A stretch of DNA of 10,978 nt from Brevundimonas sp. Its GTDB lineage: Bacteria; Pseudomonadota; Alphaproteobacteria; Caulobacterales; Caulobacteraceae. The stretch covers positions 3,359-14,336 of the forward strand of contig JAAXIW010000148.1 in NCBI GenBank assembly GCA_012270135.1. Reading direction: 5' to 3'. Position numbers and translations under genes: made by a program. The notes beneath the pieces are model-generated. The model was given only the letters and a program-made list of their open reading frames with translations, ran no database searches and was not told the DNA's origin. Below are positions 1 through 6,843 of the stretch, in pieces; within the stretch, counting starts at the first letter, position 1, and every line of letters begins with the position of its first letter.

Positions 1-725
1 CCAGCCTGAAGTTCGAGGGCCGGCTGATCGTCCAGGCCCAGGGCGACGGGCCGGTGCGCTATGTGGTCGCCGACTATGACACCGAAGGGCATCTGCGCGG
101 CTACTGCCGGTTCGACGAGGCCGAGGTGGCCGAGGTCTCGCAAGGCTTCTCGCGGCCGGGGGCCAAGACCCTGCTGGGCGACGGCGTGTTCGTGATGACG
201 CTGGATCGCGGTCCCGATTTCGAGCGGACCCAGGGCATCACCCCGATCGAGGGCGAGAGCCTGTCGCTGGCCGCCGAACACTATTTCCAGCAGTCCGAGC
301 AGATCCCGACCCGGGTGCGGCTGGCGGTGGGCTCCGTCGTCACCGACGAGGGCGCGGCGTGGCGGGCCGGCGGGGCGCTGATCCAGCTGATCGCCGGCGA
401 CGAAGCCCGCGGCTCGACCGAGGAGACCTGGGATCGCTCGCGCGCCCTGTTCCAGACGCTGGGCGACGACGAACTGATCGACCCGACGGTGTCGCCCGAG
501 ACCCTGCTGTTCCGCCTGTTCCACGAGGACGGCGTCCGGCTGGAGGACCCGCGCGCGCTTCAGGCCGTGTGCCGCTGCTCGAAGGACCGCATCGGCACGG
601 TGCTGGCCTCGTTCTCGCCCGAGGAGCGGGCGGAGATGGTCGAGGACGACGGCAAGATCCGGGTGACCTGCGAATACTGCGCGACGGTCTATGAGCTGGA
701 GCCTGAGGAGGTGGCGGCGGGGTAG
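1..725 (+). CDS. hslO: Hsp33 redox-regulated chaperone (5' end cut by window)
   Basis: Hsp33 is a cytoplasmic holdase chaperone. It is kept inactive by zinc bound to four cysteines and switched on when oxidation forms disulfides and releases the zinc. The reading frame is open from base 3 to the TAG at 723-725, giving 240 visible codons. The family is usually near 290-300 residues, so roughly 50-60 N-terminal residues lie outside the window. The GTG at 54 is not the real start, because the codons before it (SLKFEGRLIVQAQGDGPVRY) already match the conserved Hsp33 core. The zinc switch is complete: CRC at 570-578 and CEYC at 669-680. The 30 residues between the two pairs equal the spacing of E. 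coli Hsp33 (C232-X-C234, C265-X2-C268). No partner gene is visible upstream. Identification is firm. Confidence 0.95.
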   Translation, partial: SLKFEGRLIVQAQGDGPVRYVVADYDTEGHLRGYCRFDEAEVAEVSQGFSRPGAKTLLGDGVFVMTLDRGPDFERTQGITPIEGESLSLAAEHYFQQSEQIPTRVRLAVGSVVTDEGAAWRAGGALIQLIAGDEARGSTEETWDRSRALFQTLGDDELIDPTVSPETLLFRLFHEDGVRLEDPRALQAVCRCSKDRIGTVLASFSPEERAEMVEDDGKIRVTCEYCATVYELEPEEVAAG

Positions 726-788
726 GCGAGCGTCCGTCCGCCGCCGGCTCCGCACCCGATCGCGCTGCGGCGCAGGGCGCGGGGAAGG

Positions 789-827
789 GGAGGTCCGTTA
801 CGGGTGGGAAGGGGACCTTCGATTTCT
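789..827 (+). terminator. Possible hslO transcription terminator
   Basis: The arms GGAGGTCC (789-796) and GGACCTTC (813-820) pair over 8 bp including one G-U, with a 16-base loop, about 65 bases after the hslO stop. The following GATTTCT is only weakly T-rich, so this may be an inefficient terminator or merely a hairpin. Confidence 0.3.
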
Positions 828-1040
828 GGCCACATTGCATTCACTGGCAATGCACCTCCTCACCTGAACGATTCCAAAGCGGTGAAACACCGGCAGGACG
901 ATGCTCCTCCGGAACGGCGGGAAGGGGCTGGTCTGCGTCCAATTGCGTGGAGCCTGACGATGAGCCACAGGTCGACGAAGGTGTCCGAATAGGGTCTCTT
1001 CCCAGCCGCCCCGCACCCATTGCGAATCCGTACACAATTC

Positions 1041-1068
1041 TTGTCAGGCCCAAGGATTTCGCCTTATC
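1041..1068 (+). promoter_or_regulatory. Likely housekeeping promoter of the lipoprotein gene
   Basis: TTGTCAG (1041-1047), 13 bases, then GCCTTATC (1061-1068). This resembles the Caulobacter housekeeping consensus TTGACGS-N10-14-GCTANAWC, matching about 5 of 7 and 5 of the 7 defined positions. Transcription would start near 1075, leaving a leader of about 35 bases before the ATG at 1110. The call rests on consensus matching only. Confidence 0.4.
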
Positions 1069-1109
1069 CCTTCCGAGCGGGCCTGCCCGCTGACACCAGG
1101 GAGAGCAAG

Positions 1110-1523
1110 ATGCGGGCATGGGGGCTGGGGCTGATTGCAATCGGCAGCATGGCGGTGGCGGGATGCGAGACGTTCGACGACTACATGATCTCAAGTGAAA
1201 CCGGGGTGACGCTTGAGGGCGCGGTCATTCGCGTCGACGAGATGGAGACGTTCACCGGGGAACGTTACGATCAATTCCGGGCGTGGAACGGCGGTCGCAG
1301 AAACATCTGCGCACAGGTCGTGTTCAGCGGGTCCAACAACTATACGGGCGCCGGCTACTCCATGGGTAGCGTCTACAACGTGGCCCCGGGCTCGACCCTG
1401 GATATCGGGTATGTCCAGCACCCCGCGCGCTATGTGTACGAAGGCAGGCTGTGGTCGCCGCAGTCAAACGGCGCCTGCGGCTCGTACGAGGGGGCCGCTC
1501 GACGCGTCGCGGCGGGAGGCTGA
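1110..1523 (+). CDS. Small predicted outer-membrane lipoprotein, function unknown
   Basis: The protein is 137 residues. I chose the ATG at 1110 because it is preceded by AGGGAGAG (1099-1106) at Shine-Dalgarno distance and gives a classic lipoprotein signal: MR, a hydrophobic stretch, then the lipobox VAGC with the lipidated cysteine at residue 19. The in-frame TTG at 1020 would bury this signal. Residue +2 is Glu, not Asp, so sorting to the outer membrane is expected. The mature part (about 118 residues) has two more cysteines, C67 and C123, that could form a periplasmic disulfide. It is rich in Gly, Tyr, Ser and alternating hydrophobic residues, suggesting a beta-sandwich. I do not recognise the family. 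Codon use is less G/C-biased than in the neighbours, which may mean a fast-evolving or acquired gene. It has its own likely promoter and no operon partner. Confidence 0.8.
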   Translation: MRAWGLGLIAIGSMAVAGCETFDDYMISSETGVTLEGAVIRVDEMETFTGERYDQFRAWNGGRRNICAQVVFSGSNNYTGAGYSMGSVYNVAPGSTLDIGYVQHPARYVYEGRLWSPQSNGACGSYEGAARRVAAGG

Positions 1524-1530
1524 CCCACAA

Positions 1531-1556
1531 GGCAGGATTCGCTGGCCTGTCCTGCG
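1531..1556 (+). terminator. Weak hairpin after the lipoprotein gene
   Basis: GCAGGA (1532-1537) pairs with TCCTGC (1550-1555) around a 12-base loop, starting 8 bases after the TGA. There is no T-run after it, so it could be a weak or Rho-assisted terminator, or an mRNA 3' end stabiliser. Confidence 0.25.
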
Positions 1557-1562
1557 CCGCCC

Positions 1563-1670
1563 CTAACGGACGGCGTAGGTGCAGCTCAGCATGAGGAGGT
1601 CGCCGGCTTCCTGCTCCCGCTCCATCATCGCCGCCTCTGCCTCCTGCCAAGGTCCGCAACGGGTCGAAAA
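1563..1670 (-). pseudogene. Possible 3' remnant of a lost minus-strand gene
   Basis: Read on the minus strand, this frame gives 35 residues ending in a TAG at 1565-1563, with pieces such as CGPWQEAEAAMM and LLMLSCTYAVR. Nearly all third positions are G or C (about 26 of the last 31 codons), as in genuine genes of this genome and unlike the surrounding spacer. Two adjacent ATG codons (1628-1623) could start a 21-residue peptide, but no good Shine-Dalgarno is visible. The composition and two cysteines look like the C-terminal end of a secreted protein whose 5' part is gone. The phoB terminator lies immediately upstream, so no intact gene fits. The family is not recognised, and chance openness in GC-rich DNA remains possible. 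Confidence 0.35.
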
Positions 1671-1689
1671 CGGACCTGCGCGAGGTCCG
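1667..1689 (-). terminator. Intrinsic terminator of the pho/pst operon after phoB
   Basis: On the minus strand the perfect 7-bp stem CGGACCT/AGGTCCG with a 5-base loop (arms at 1683-1689 and 1671-1677) is followed directly by TTTT (1670-1667). It starts 7 bases after the phoB stop. This has the form of a Rho-independent terminator, although the T-run is short. Confidence 0.7.
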
Positions 1690-1696
1690 CGCCCGC

Positions 1697-2386
1697 TTAA
1701 CCGCCGAGATCCAGCGAATAGCCCGCCGAGCGGACGGTGCGGATCGGGTTGACCGTGCCCTCGATGTTCAGGGCCTTGCGCAGGCGGCCGACGTGGACGT
1801 CGACGGTTCGGGCCTCGACGTAGACGTCGGATCCCCAGACGGCGTCGAGCAGCTGCTCGCGGCTGAACACCCGGCCGGGGTGCTGCATCAGGTGGTCGAG
1901 CAGGCGGAATTCGGTGGGTCCCAGGTGGATTTCCTGGCCGGCGCGGCGGACGCGGTGGGCGACGCGGTCGATGACGATGTCGCCGTGGGTCAGGCGGTCG
2001 TCGGCCAGGCCCGGGCGGATGCGGCGCAGCACGGCGCGGATGCGGGCGTTGAGCTCGACCATCGAGAACGGCTTGGTCATGTAGTCGTCGGCGCCGGTGT
2101 CGAGGCCGCGCACGCGGTCGGTCTCCTCGCCGCGGGCGGTGAGCATGATGACCGGCAGGTTGCGGGTTTCGGGCTTGCCGCGGATGCGACGGCAGACCTC
2201 GATGCCCGACAGCTTGGGCAGCATCCAGTCCAGCAGGACGAGGTCGGGCAGCCGCTCCTCGATCTGCAGCATGCCCTCCTCGCCGTCGGCGGCGATGACG
2301 ACGCGGTAGCCTTCCTTTTCGAGGTTGTACTGGACCAGGGTGGCCAGGGCGTCCTCGTCTTCCATCACCAGAACATAGGGCTGCAC
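1697..2386 (-). CDS. phoB: Phosphate regulon response regulator PhoB
   Basis: PhoB is the DNA-binding partner of PhoR. Once phosphorylated it binds Pho boxes and activates phosphate-starvation genes. The 229-residue length is normal for the OmpR/PhoB family. The receiver domain (about residues 1-120) has the acidic pocket E9/D10, phosphoacceptor D53 (DLVLLDWMLP), switch residues T83 and Y102, and K105 in the conserved KPF. The winged-helix domain (about 128-226) contains GPTEFRLLDHLMQHPGRVFS and the recognition helix ending VDVHVGRLRKAL. The start is GTG at 2386, with GGAG 8 bases upstream; the protein then begins QPYVLV as in other alphaproteobacterial PhoB. It is the last gene of the cluster, 16 bases after phoU, followed by an intrinsic terminator. 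Identification is firm. Confidence 0.96.
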   Translation of the reverse strand: MQPYVLVMEDEDALATLVQYNLEKEGYRVVIAADGEEGMLQIEERLPDLVLLDWMLPKLSGIEVCRRIRGKPETRNLPVIMLTARGEETDRVRGLDTGADDYMTKPFSMVELNARIRAVLRRIRPGLADDRLTHGDIVIDRVAHRVRRAGQEIHLGPTEFRLLDHLMQHPGRVFSREQLLDAVWGSDVYVEARTVDVHVGRLRKALNIEGTVNPIRTVRSAGYSLDLGG

Positions 2387-2402
2387 GGCGGTTCTCCGGA
2401 AC

Positions 2403-3125
2403 TCAGGCGTCGGTCGGCGATTCGGGGATGTCTTCGGCGGTGTCGGGATTCCAGCGCGGGCGCTCGCCCGAGAACTCCTGGCCGGTGATCTCGTAGTAGA
2501 TGGTCTCGGCGATGTTGGTGGCGTGGTCGCCGATCCGCTCGAGGTTCTTGGCCATGAACAGCAGATGGGTGCAGGCCCCGATCGTGCGCGGGTCGCCCAT
2601 CATGTAGGTCAGCAGTTCGCGGAACAGGGCGTTGTAGTGTTCGTCGACCTCGTCGTCGGTGTTCCAGACGGCCACGGCGCGGTCGATCTCACCGGCGGCG
2701 TAGGCGTCGAGCACGTCGCGCAGGCGCATGGAGACCAGCTTGCCCATCCGCTCGATGGATCGCGTCAGCGGCTGCATCGGCTCGCCCTCGGCGAGGATCA
2801 GGCCGCGCTTGGCGATGTTCTTGGCCAGGTCGCCGGTGCGCTCCAGATCGGTGGCCAGCTTCATCGACGAGAGGGTGCGGCGCAGGTCGGAGGCGACCGG
2901 CTGGCGCAGGGCGATGAGGCGGATGGCCTTCTTCTCGATCTCGCGCTGCAGGCCGTCCAGCTTGGCGTCGCGCTCGACCACCGAGCGGCCGAGGGCGACG
3001 TCGCGGCGGGCGACGGAATCGATGGCGTCGGCGACCTGGGCCTCGGCCAGACCACCCATGCGGGCGACCTCGGCGGGCAGCTGGTCCAGTTCGTCTCCAT
3101 AGGCCTTGACGGTGTGCTGGGTCAT
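2403..3125 (-). CDS. phoU: Phosphate signalling regulator PhoU
   Basis: PhoU is a cytoplasmic helical protein that joins the Pst transporter to PhoR. It keeps the kinase off when phosphate is plentiful and limits phosphate uptake. It is 240 residues, the usual length. Two PhoU three-helix-bundle repeats are visible, each with the metal-binding-type motif: DLERTGDLAKNI in the first half and NLERIGDHATNIAE in the second. The start is ATG at 3125 (MTQHTVKAYG), with AGGAC about 8 bases upstream; the open frame continues upstream through pstB in the wrong frame and is not part of the gene. It lies 11 bases after pstB and 16 before phoB, so it is co-transcribed with both. The acidic proline-rich tail (ERPRWNPDTAEDIPESPTDA) is probably disordered. 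Confidence 0.96.
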   Translation of the reverse strand: MTQHTVKAYGDELDQLPAEVARMGGLAEAQVADAIDSVARRDVALGRSVVERDAKLDGLQREIEKKAIRLIALRQPVASDLRRTLSSMKLATDLERTGDLAKNIAKRGLILAEGEPMQPLTRSIERMGKLVSMRLRDVLDAYAAGEIDRAVAVWNTDDEVDEHYNALFRELLTYMMGDPRTIGACTHLLFMAKNLERIGDHATNIAETIYYEITGQEFSGERPRWNPDTAEDIPESPTDA

Positions 3126-3136
3126 GCTGGTGCGTC

Positions 3137-4000
3137 CTAGCCGAAGCGGCCGGTGATGTAGTCGAGCGTGCGCCGCTCGCGCGGGTTGGTGAAGATGTCC
3201 TCGGTGTCGCCGGTCTCGACCAGACGGCCGAGGTGGAAGAAGGCGGTGCGCTGGCTGACCCGCGCGGCCTGGGCCATGGAGTGGGTGACGATGACGATGC
3301 AGTAGCGTTCGCGCAGCTCGTCGATCAGCTCCTCGATCCGGGCCGTGGCGATCGGGTCCAGCGCCGAGCAGGGCTCGTCCATCAGGATGACCTCGGGCTC
3401 GACGGCGATGGCGCGGGCGATGACCAGGCGCTGCTGCTGGCCGCCGGACAGGCCGGTGCCGGGCGAGTGCAGGCGGTCGGCGACCTCGTCCCACAGGCCG
3501 GCGCGACGGAGCGAGGCCTCGACGATGCCGTCCAGCTCGGGCTTGCCGTCGGCGAGGCCGTGGATGCGCGGGCCGTAGGCGACGTTCTCGTAGATGGTCT
3601 TGGGGAAGGGGTTCGGCTTCTGGAACACCATGCCGACGCGGGCGCGCAGGAGCACCGGATCGACGGACTTCGCATTGACGTCCTCGCCGTCCATCTCGAT
3701 CCGGCCGACGACGCGGGCGCCCGGGATGGTGTCATTCATCCGGTTCATGGTGCGCAGGAAGGTCGACTTGCCGCAGCCCGACGGCCCGATCAACGCGGTG
3801 ACCGTCTTGTCCGGAATGTCCAGCGAGACGTCGTGCAGGGCCTGTTTGTCGCCGTAGAAGACCGACACGTCGCGGGCCGTGATCTTGGTCGGGGCGTTGG
3901 GGTCGGCGCTGTGCAGGACGGGCGGCGGCGTCAGCACCTGGTTGTCGGCGTCGCCAGGGCCGCTGGCGTCGTCCGGGGCTCGAAAGATGTTGAACTTCAT
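3137..4000 (-). CDS. pstB: Phosphate ABC transporter ATPase PstB
   Basis: PstB hydrolyses ATP on the cytoplasmic face to drive phosphate import through PstC/PstA. It is 287 residues, slightly longer than the roughly 260 of E. coli because of a 35-40-residue acidic and proline-rich N-terminal extension. All ATPase motifs are present: Walker A GPSGCGKST (72-80), Q-loop Q127 in FQKPNPFP, ABC signature LSGGQQQR (184-191), Walker B VILMDEP (204-210) with catalytic E209, and the switch histidine H240 in VTHSMAQ. The NPFP after the Q-loop and DEPCSALDPIAT are typical of PstB. The start is ATG at 4000, only 4 bases after the pstA stop. The Shine-Dalgarno is weak, so translation is probably coupled to pstA. 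It lies 11 bases before phoU. Confidence 0.97.
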   Translation of the reverse strand: MKFNIFRAPDDASGPGDADNQVLTPPPVLHSADPNAPTKITARDVSVFYGDKQALHDVSLDIPDKTVTALIGPSGCGKSTFLRTMNRMNDTIPGARVVGRIEMDGEDVNAKSVDPVLLRARVGMVFQKPNPFPKTIYENVAYGPRIHGLADGKPELDGIVEASLRRAGLWDEVADRLHSPGTGLSGGQQQRLVIARAIAVEPEVILMDEPCSALDPIATARIEELIDELRERYCIVIVTHSMAQAARVSQRTAFFHLGRLVETGDTEDIFTNPRERRTLDYITGRFG

Positions 4001-4004
4001 AAGA

Positions 4005-5312
4005 CTACCACCGGCGTTCGAAACGGCGCCGCAACAGGACGGCGGCGGCGTTCATGACGATCATGAAGGCGAGGAGGACCATGATGGCCGCGGCGGTGCG
4101 CTCGTGGAAGGCGCGCTCCGAGGCGTTTTCCCAGATGTAGATCAGCGAGGGCAGGGCGCCGGCCGGCTCGGTCAGGCTGTCCGGGATGCCGGGGATGAAG
4201 CTGACCATGCCGATCAGCAGCAGGGGCGCGGTCTCGCCGAGCGCGTGGGCCATGGAGATGATGGCGCCGGTCATCACGCCCGGCATGGCCAGCGGCAGGG
4301 TGTGATGGAACACCGTCTGGGTCTTCGACGCGCCCATGGCCAGGGCGGCTTCGCGGATCGACGGCGGCACCGCCTTCAGCGCGGAGCGGGTGGCGATGAT
4401 GATCGTCGGCAGGGCCATCAGGGCCAGCACCCGGCCGCCGACCAGGGGGCTGGCGCGGGGCAGGTGCATCCAGTTGATGAACAGGGCGAGGCCCAGCAGG
4501 CCGTAGATGATCGACGGCACGGCGGCCAGGTTGTTGATGTTGACCTCGATCAGATTGGTGATCCGGCCCTTGGGCGCGAACTCCTCGAGGTAGAGGGCCG
4601 CGCCGACGCCCAGCGGCAGGGCGATCAGGGCGGTGACCAGCAGCATCAGGGCCGAGCCGACCACGGCGCCGAGGACGCCGGCCAGCTCCGGCTCGGTCGA
4701 GTCGCCCCGGGTGAACAGGCCCGCGTTGAAGTGGCGGGCGACGAGACCTTCGGCCTTCATCCCGTCGAGCCAGGCGATCTGCTGGTCCGTGAGGCGGCGC
4801 TGGTCGGCGGGCGTGTCGCGGGAGATTTCGCCCTTCAGATACAGATCGGCGTCGTCGGCCAGCGGCGCGGTGATCGGGACGGTCTGGCCGATCAGGGCCG
4901 GTCGCGCCTGGATGCGTTCGGCGGCGACGAATTTCAGCTCGGACGAAAACAGTCCGCGCATGGCGGTGGACTGGCTGCCCTGTTCGTCGTCCTGGACCCC
5001 GAGCCGGGCCAGCTGCTGCTCGGCGACGAGCAGTTCGAAATTGGATCCTTGCGGATAGGCGCGGTCGATGCGGGCCGGATCCATATAGACGGGCACGGTA
5101 ACGCTGTGGGTGTAGAAGGCCGTGTGGCCCTGCTCGAAGATCCGGCCGAGCAGAAGCAGCAGAAAGCCGACCGCGAGGCCGATGGCCAGCAGGCCGTACA
5201 GCCTGAACCGGCCCTCGCGGGCGTAGCGCCGCTTGAGCCCCGCGCGCAGGCGGTCGGTGCGCTGCGTTCCGTCGGCGCCCGGGGCGTCCTTGATGTTCGC
5301 CGCGTCAGTCAT
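4005..5312 (-). CDS. pstA: Phosphate ABC transporter permease PstA (long form)
   Basis: PstA is one of the two inner-membrane subunits of the phosphate importer. It is 435 residues, much longer than the roughly 296 of E. coli PstA. After a basic cytoplasmic N-terminus there is one transmembrane helix (about 38-58), then about 150 soluble residues (60-210) matching the alphaproteobacterial arrangement known as DUF3333, probably in the periplasm. The standard permease core follows, with helices at about 213-240, 262-282, 293-312, 345-372 and 405-428. The EAA loop that contacts PstB is at about 320-345 (REAALAMGASKTQTVFHHTLP). The ATG at 5312 overlaps the pstC stop by 8 bases, without a clear Shine-Dalgarno, so translation is probably coupled. 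It is followed by pstB after 4 bases. Confidence 0.95.
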   Translation of the reverse strand: MTDAANIKDAPGADGTQRTDRLRAGLKRRYAREGRFRLYGLLAIGLAVGFLLLLLGRIFEQGHTAFYTHSVTVPVYMDPARIDRAYPQGSNFELLVAEQQLARLGVQDDEQGSQSTAMRGLFSSELKFVAAERIQARPALIGQTVPITAPLADDADLYLKGEISRDTPADQRRLTDQQIAWLDGMKAEGLVARHFNAGLFTRGDSTEPELAGVLGAVVGSALMLLVTALIALPLGVGAALYLEEFAPKGRITNLIEVNINNLAAVPSIIYGLLGLALFINWMHLPRASPLVGGRVLALMALPTIIIATRSALKAVPPSIREAALAMGASKTQTVFHHTLPLAMPGVMTGAIISMAHALGETAPLLLIGMVSFIPGIPDSLTEPAGALPSLIYIWENASERAFHERTAAAIMVLLAFMIVMNAAAVLLRRRFERRW

Positions 5313-6735
5313 ACTGCTGCCGATAGGTGTGGACGATGCGCTGGGCGATGACGTTCAGCGCCAGGGTCACGAGGAACAGGGTCAGGCCGAGGCCGAAGGC
5401 GGCCAGGGTCTTGGGGCTGTTGAACTCCTGGTCGCCGGTGAGAAGGGTGACGATCTGCACCGTCACCGTGGTCACCGTGTCGAGCGGGTTCAGGGTCAAC
5501 CGCGCGGCCAGGCCGGCGGCCATGGTCACGATCATGGTCTCGCCGATGGCCCGCGACATGGCCAGCAGCATGGCCCCGGCCACGCCGGGCAGGGCGGCCG
5601 GAAGCAGCACCCGCTTGACCGTCTCGGACTTGGTCGCGCCCATGGCGTAGGAGCCGTCGCGCAGCGACTGGGGCACGGCGTTGATGATGTCGTCGGACAG
5701 GGAGCTGACGAAGGGGATCAGCATGATGCCCATGACCGCCCCGGCGACGAGGGCCATCTGGTTCTGGACCAGCATCAGATACTGGCCGAGCCCGTCGAGC
5801 GGGCCGCCGACCAGCAGGACACCGAGGCCATTGAAGAATTCGCGGAAGGCCGGTCCGACGGTCAGGGCGGCGAAGAAGCCGTAGACCACGGTGGGCACGC
5901 CGGCGAGCACCTCGAGCACCGGCTTGACCGCCGCCCGGAACACCGGCCCGGCGTATTCGGACAGGTAGATGGCCGCGAACAGGCCGACCGGCGCGGCCAC
6001 CGTCATCGCGATGAGCATGATCAGGAAGGTGCCGGCGAACAGCGGCAGGGCGCCGAAAGCCCCGGTCGATCCGACCTGGTCGGCGCGGATCGCGGTCTGG
6101 GGGCTCCACTGGGTCCCGAGCAGGAACTCCGTGACCGGCACCGAGGCGAAGAAGCGCAGCGAATCGAAGACCAGGGAGGCGATGATCCCGACGGTGGTCA
6201 GCACCGCCACGGCGGAGCTGGCGAACAGCAGGCCGACGACCCAGCGCTCGACGCGGTTGCGCGCCCGCATGTCGGGCCGGATGCGGCTGAACACGAACAG
6301 GGCCCCGAGCAGCGCCGCCAGCGCGGCCAGGACCACGCCGCCGAGGTCCAGCATGCGGCCGATTCCGGCCACCCGGGCGCCCTCGGCCGGCAGCAGCTCC
6401 GCATAAGGCGCGGACCAGATCTGGGTCGCTGGCTGACCGGCTCCGACCGCCCGGGCGTCAGCGAAGAAGGCGCCCCGGCGCAGCGGCTCCAGCTCGCCGA
6501 CCGCCTCGGGCGCGCCGGCCATGATCAGGCCGCCCTCGATGGTCGGGGTGAACACCGCCGCCGCGATCAGCACCGCCAGCGCGGGCGCCGCGGTCCAGAT
6601 CAGGGCCCAGGCTCCGAACTGGGCGGGCCGCGAATGCGCCCGGACGCCCTGCTGACGCCGACGCGCCAGCGAGCGCGCGCCGAACCAGGCGGCGATGGAT
6701 GCGGCGATCAGGATCGGCAGGAAGAGCCAGGTCAT
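5305..6735 (-). CDS. pstC: Phosphate ABC transporter permease PstC (long form)
   Basis: PstC pairs with PstA to form the phosphate channel in the inner membrane. It is 476 residues against about 319 in E. coli. The extra length is N-terminal: helices at about 2-20 and 42-62, a soluble segment (63-130) and another helix (131-150), before the conserved permease core from about 165. The core shows FGALPLFAGTFLIM, KPVLEVLAGVPTVVYGFFA and the EAA loop DGSYAMGATKSETVKRVLLP (360-379) that contacts PstB. The start is ATG at 6735 with a modest GGAC upstream; the next gene, pstA, overlaps its stop. It is the first gene after a 108-bp gap with a possible Pho box, so it may have its own PhoB-activated promoter. 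No pstS precedes it here, unlike in E. coli. Confidence 0.94.
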   Translation of the reverse strand: MTWLFLPILIAASIAAWFGARSLARRRQQGVRAHSRPAQFGAWALIWTAAPALAVLIAAAVFTPTIEGGLIMAGAPEAVGELEPLRRGAFFADARAVGAGQPATQIWSAPYAELLPAEGARVAGIGRMLDLGGVVLAALAALLGALFVFSRIRPDMRARNRVERWVVGLLFASSAVAVLTTVGIIASLVFDSLRFFASVPVTEFLLGTQWSPQTAIRADQVGSTGAFGALPLFAGTFLIMLIAMTVAAPVGLFAAIYLSEYAGPVFRAAVKPVLEVLAGVPTVVYGFFAALTVGPAFREFFNGLGVLLVGGPLDGLGQYLMLVQNQMALVAGAVMGIMLIPFVSSLSDDIINAVPQSLRDGSYAMGATKSETVKRVLLPAALPGVAGAMLLAMSRAIGETMIVTMAAGLAARLTLNPLDTVTTVTVQIVTLLTGDQEFNSPKTLAAFGLGLTLFLVTLALNVIAQRIVHTYRQQYD

Positions 6736-6843
6736 ACGGGTCCGGAACCGGAGAATCGGACGACCGGGGGGCGCCCCTCGTCGTTCGCGGCGGAACCTGC
6801 CCGTGAATGGTCAGCGGATTACGACGACCGCGTGACAGTTCTG
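6736..6843 (-). promoter_or_regulatory. phoR-pstC spacer, probable pstC promoter region
   Basis: This 108-bp gap is the only sizeable break inside the Pho/Pst cluster; all other junctions there are 16 bases or less. It holds a Pho-box-like site at its upstream end and a perfect palindrome GGGGCGCCCC (6768-6777) with no T-run. A convincing -10 is not visible. A phosphate-controlled promoter for pstCAB-phoU-phoB here is inference from spacing and the box. Confidence 0.45.
6821..6838 (-). promoter_or_regulatory. Candidate Pho box upstream of pstC
   Basis: On the minus strand CTGTCAC-GCGG-TCGTCGT reads as two 7-base half-sites, 11 bp apart, as in the CTGTNAT-N4-CTGTNAT PhoB site. The first matches CTGTCAT at 6 of 7, the second at only 4 of 7. 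It starts 103 bp before the pstC ATG. The first half-site is also one arm of the inverted repeat GTGACAG-TT-CTGTTAC (6832-6847), which covers the phoR stop codon. Confidence 0.4.

Larger units (their letters stand above)
726..1109. other. Intergenic stretch without a convincing gene
   Basis: I see no supported gene in these 384 bases. Short open frames on both strands (804-992 plus, 798-1037 minus) lack a Shine-Dalgarno sequence, recognisable motifs and the G/C-rich third positions of the neighbouring genes. The middle is visibly poorer in G+C than the flanks. It holds hairpins: GGAGGTCC/GGACCTTC (789-796 with 813-820), CATTGC/GCAATG (833-838 with 847-852, 8-base loop; an alternative pairing TGCATT/AATGCA uses 836-841 with 849-854), and CGGTG-aaa-CACCG (880-892). 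The ten-base word GGGAAGGGGA occurs at 782-791 and again at 806-815. The right end carries the likely promoter of the lipoprotein gene. Confidence 0.6.

Noticed and set aside
804..1037. Small open frames on both strands in the hslO-lipoprotein spacer
   Set aside because: There is no ribosome site, codon bias or motif, and they overlap each other on opposite strands.
2403..3494. phoU with a start at 3494 (363 codons)
   Set aside because: The first 120 or so codons are pstB read in the wrong frame. PhoU proper begins at the ATG at 3125, with a Shine-Dalgarno and normal length.
3879..5351. Plus-strand open frame of 490 codons over pstA
   Set aside because: It is a shadow of pstA with the same low-complexity composition and no Shine-Dalgarno or motif.
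6768..6777. Palindrome GGGGCGCCCC between phoR and pstC as a terminator
   Set aside because: It has almost no loop and no T-run on either strand, and lies too close to pstC. It is probably chance in GC-rich DNA.
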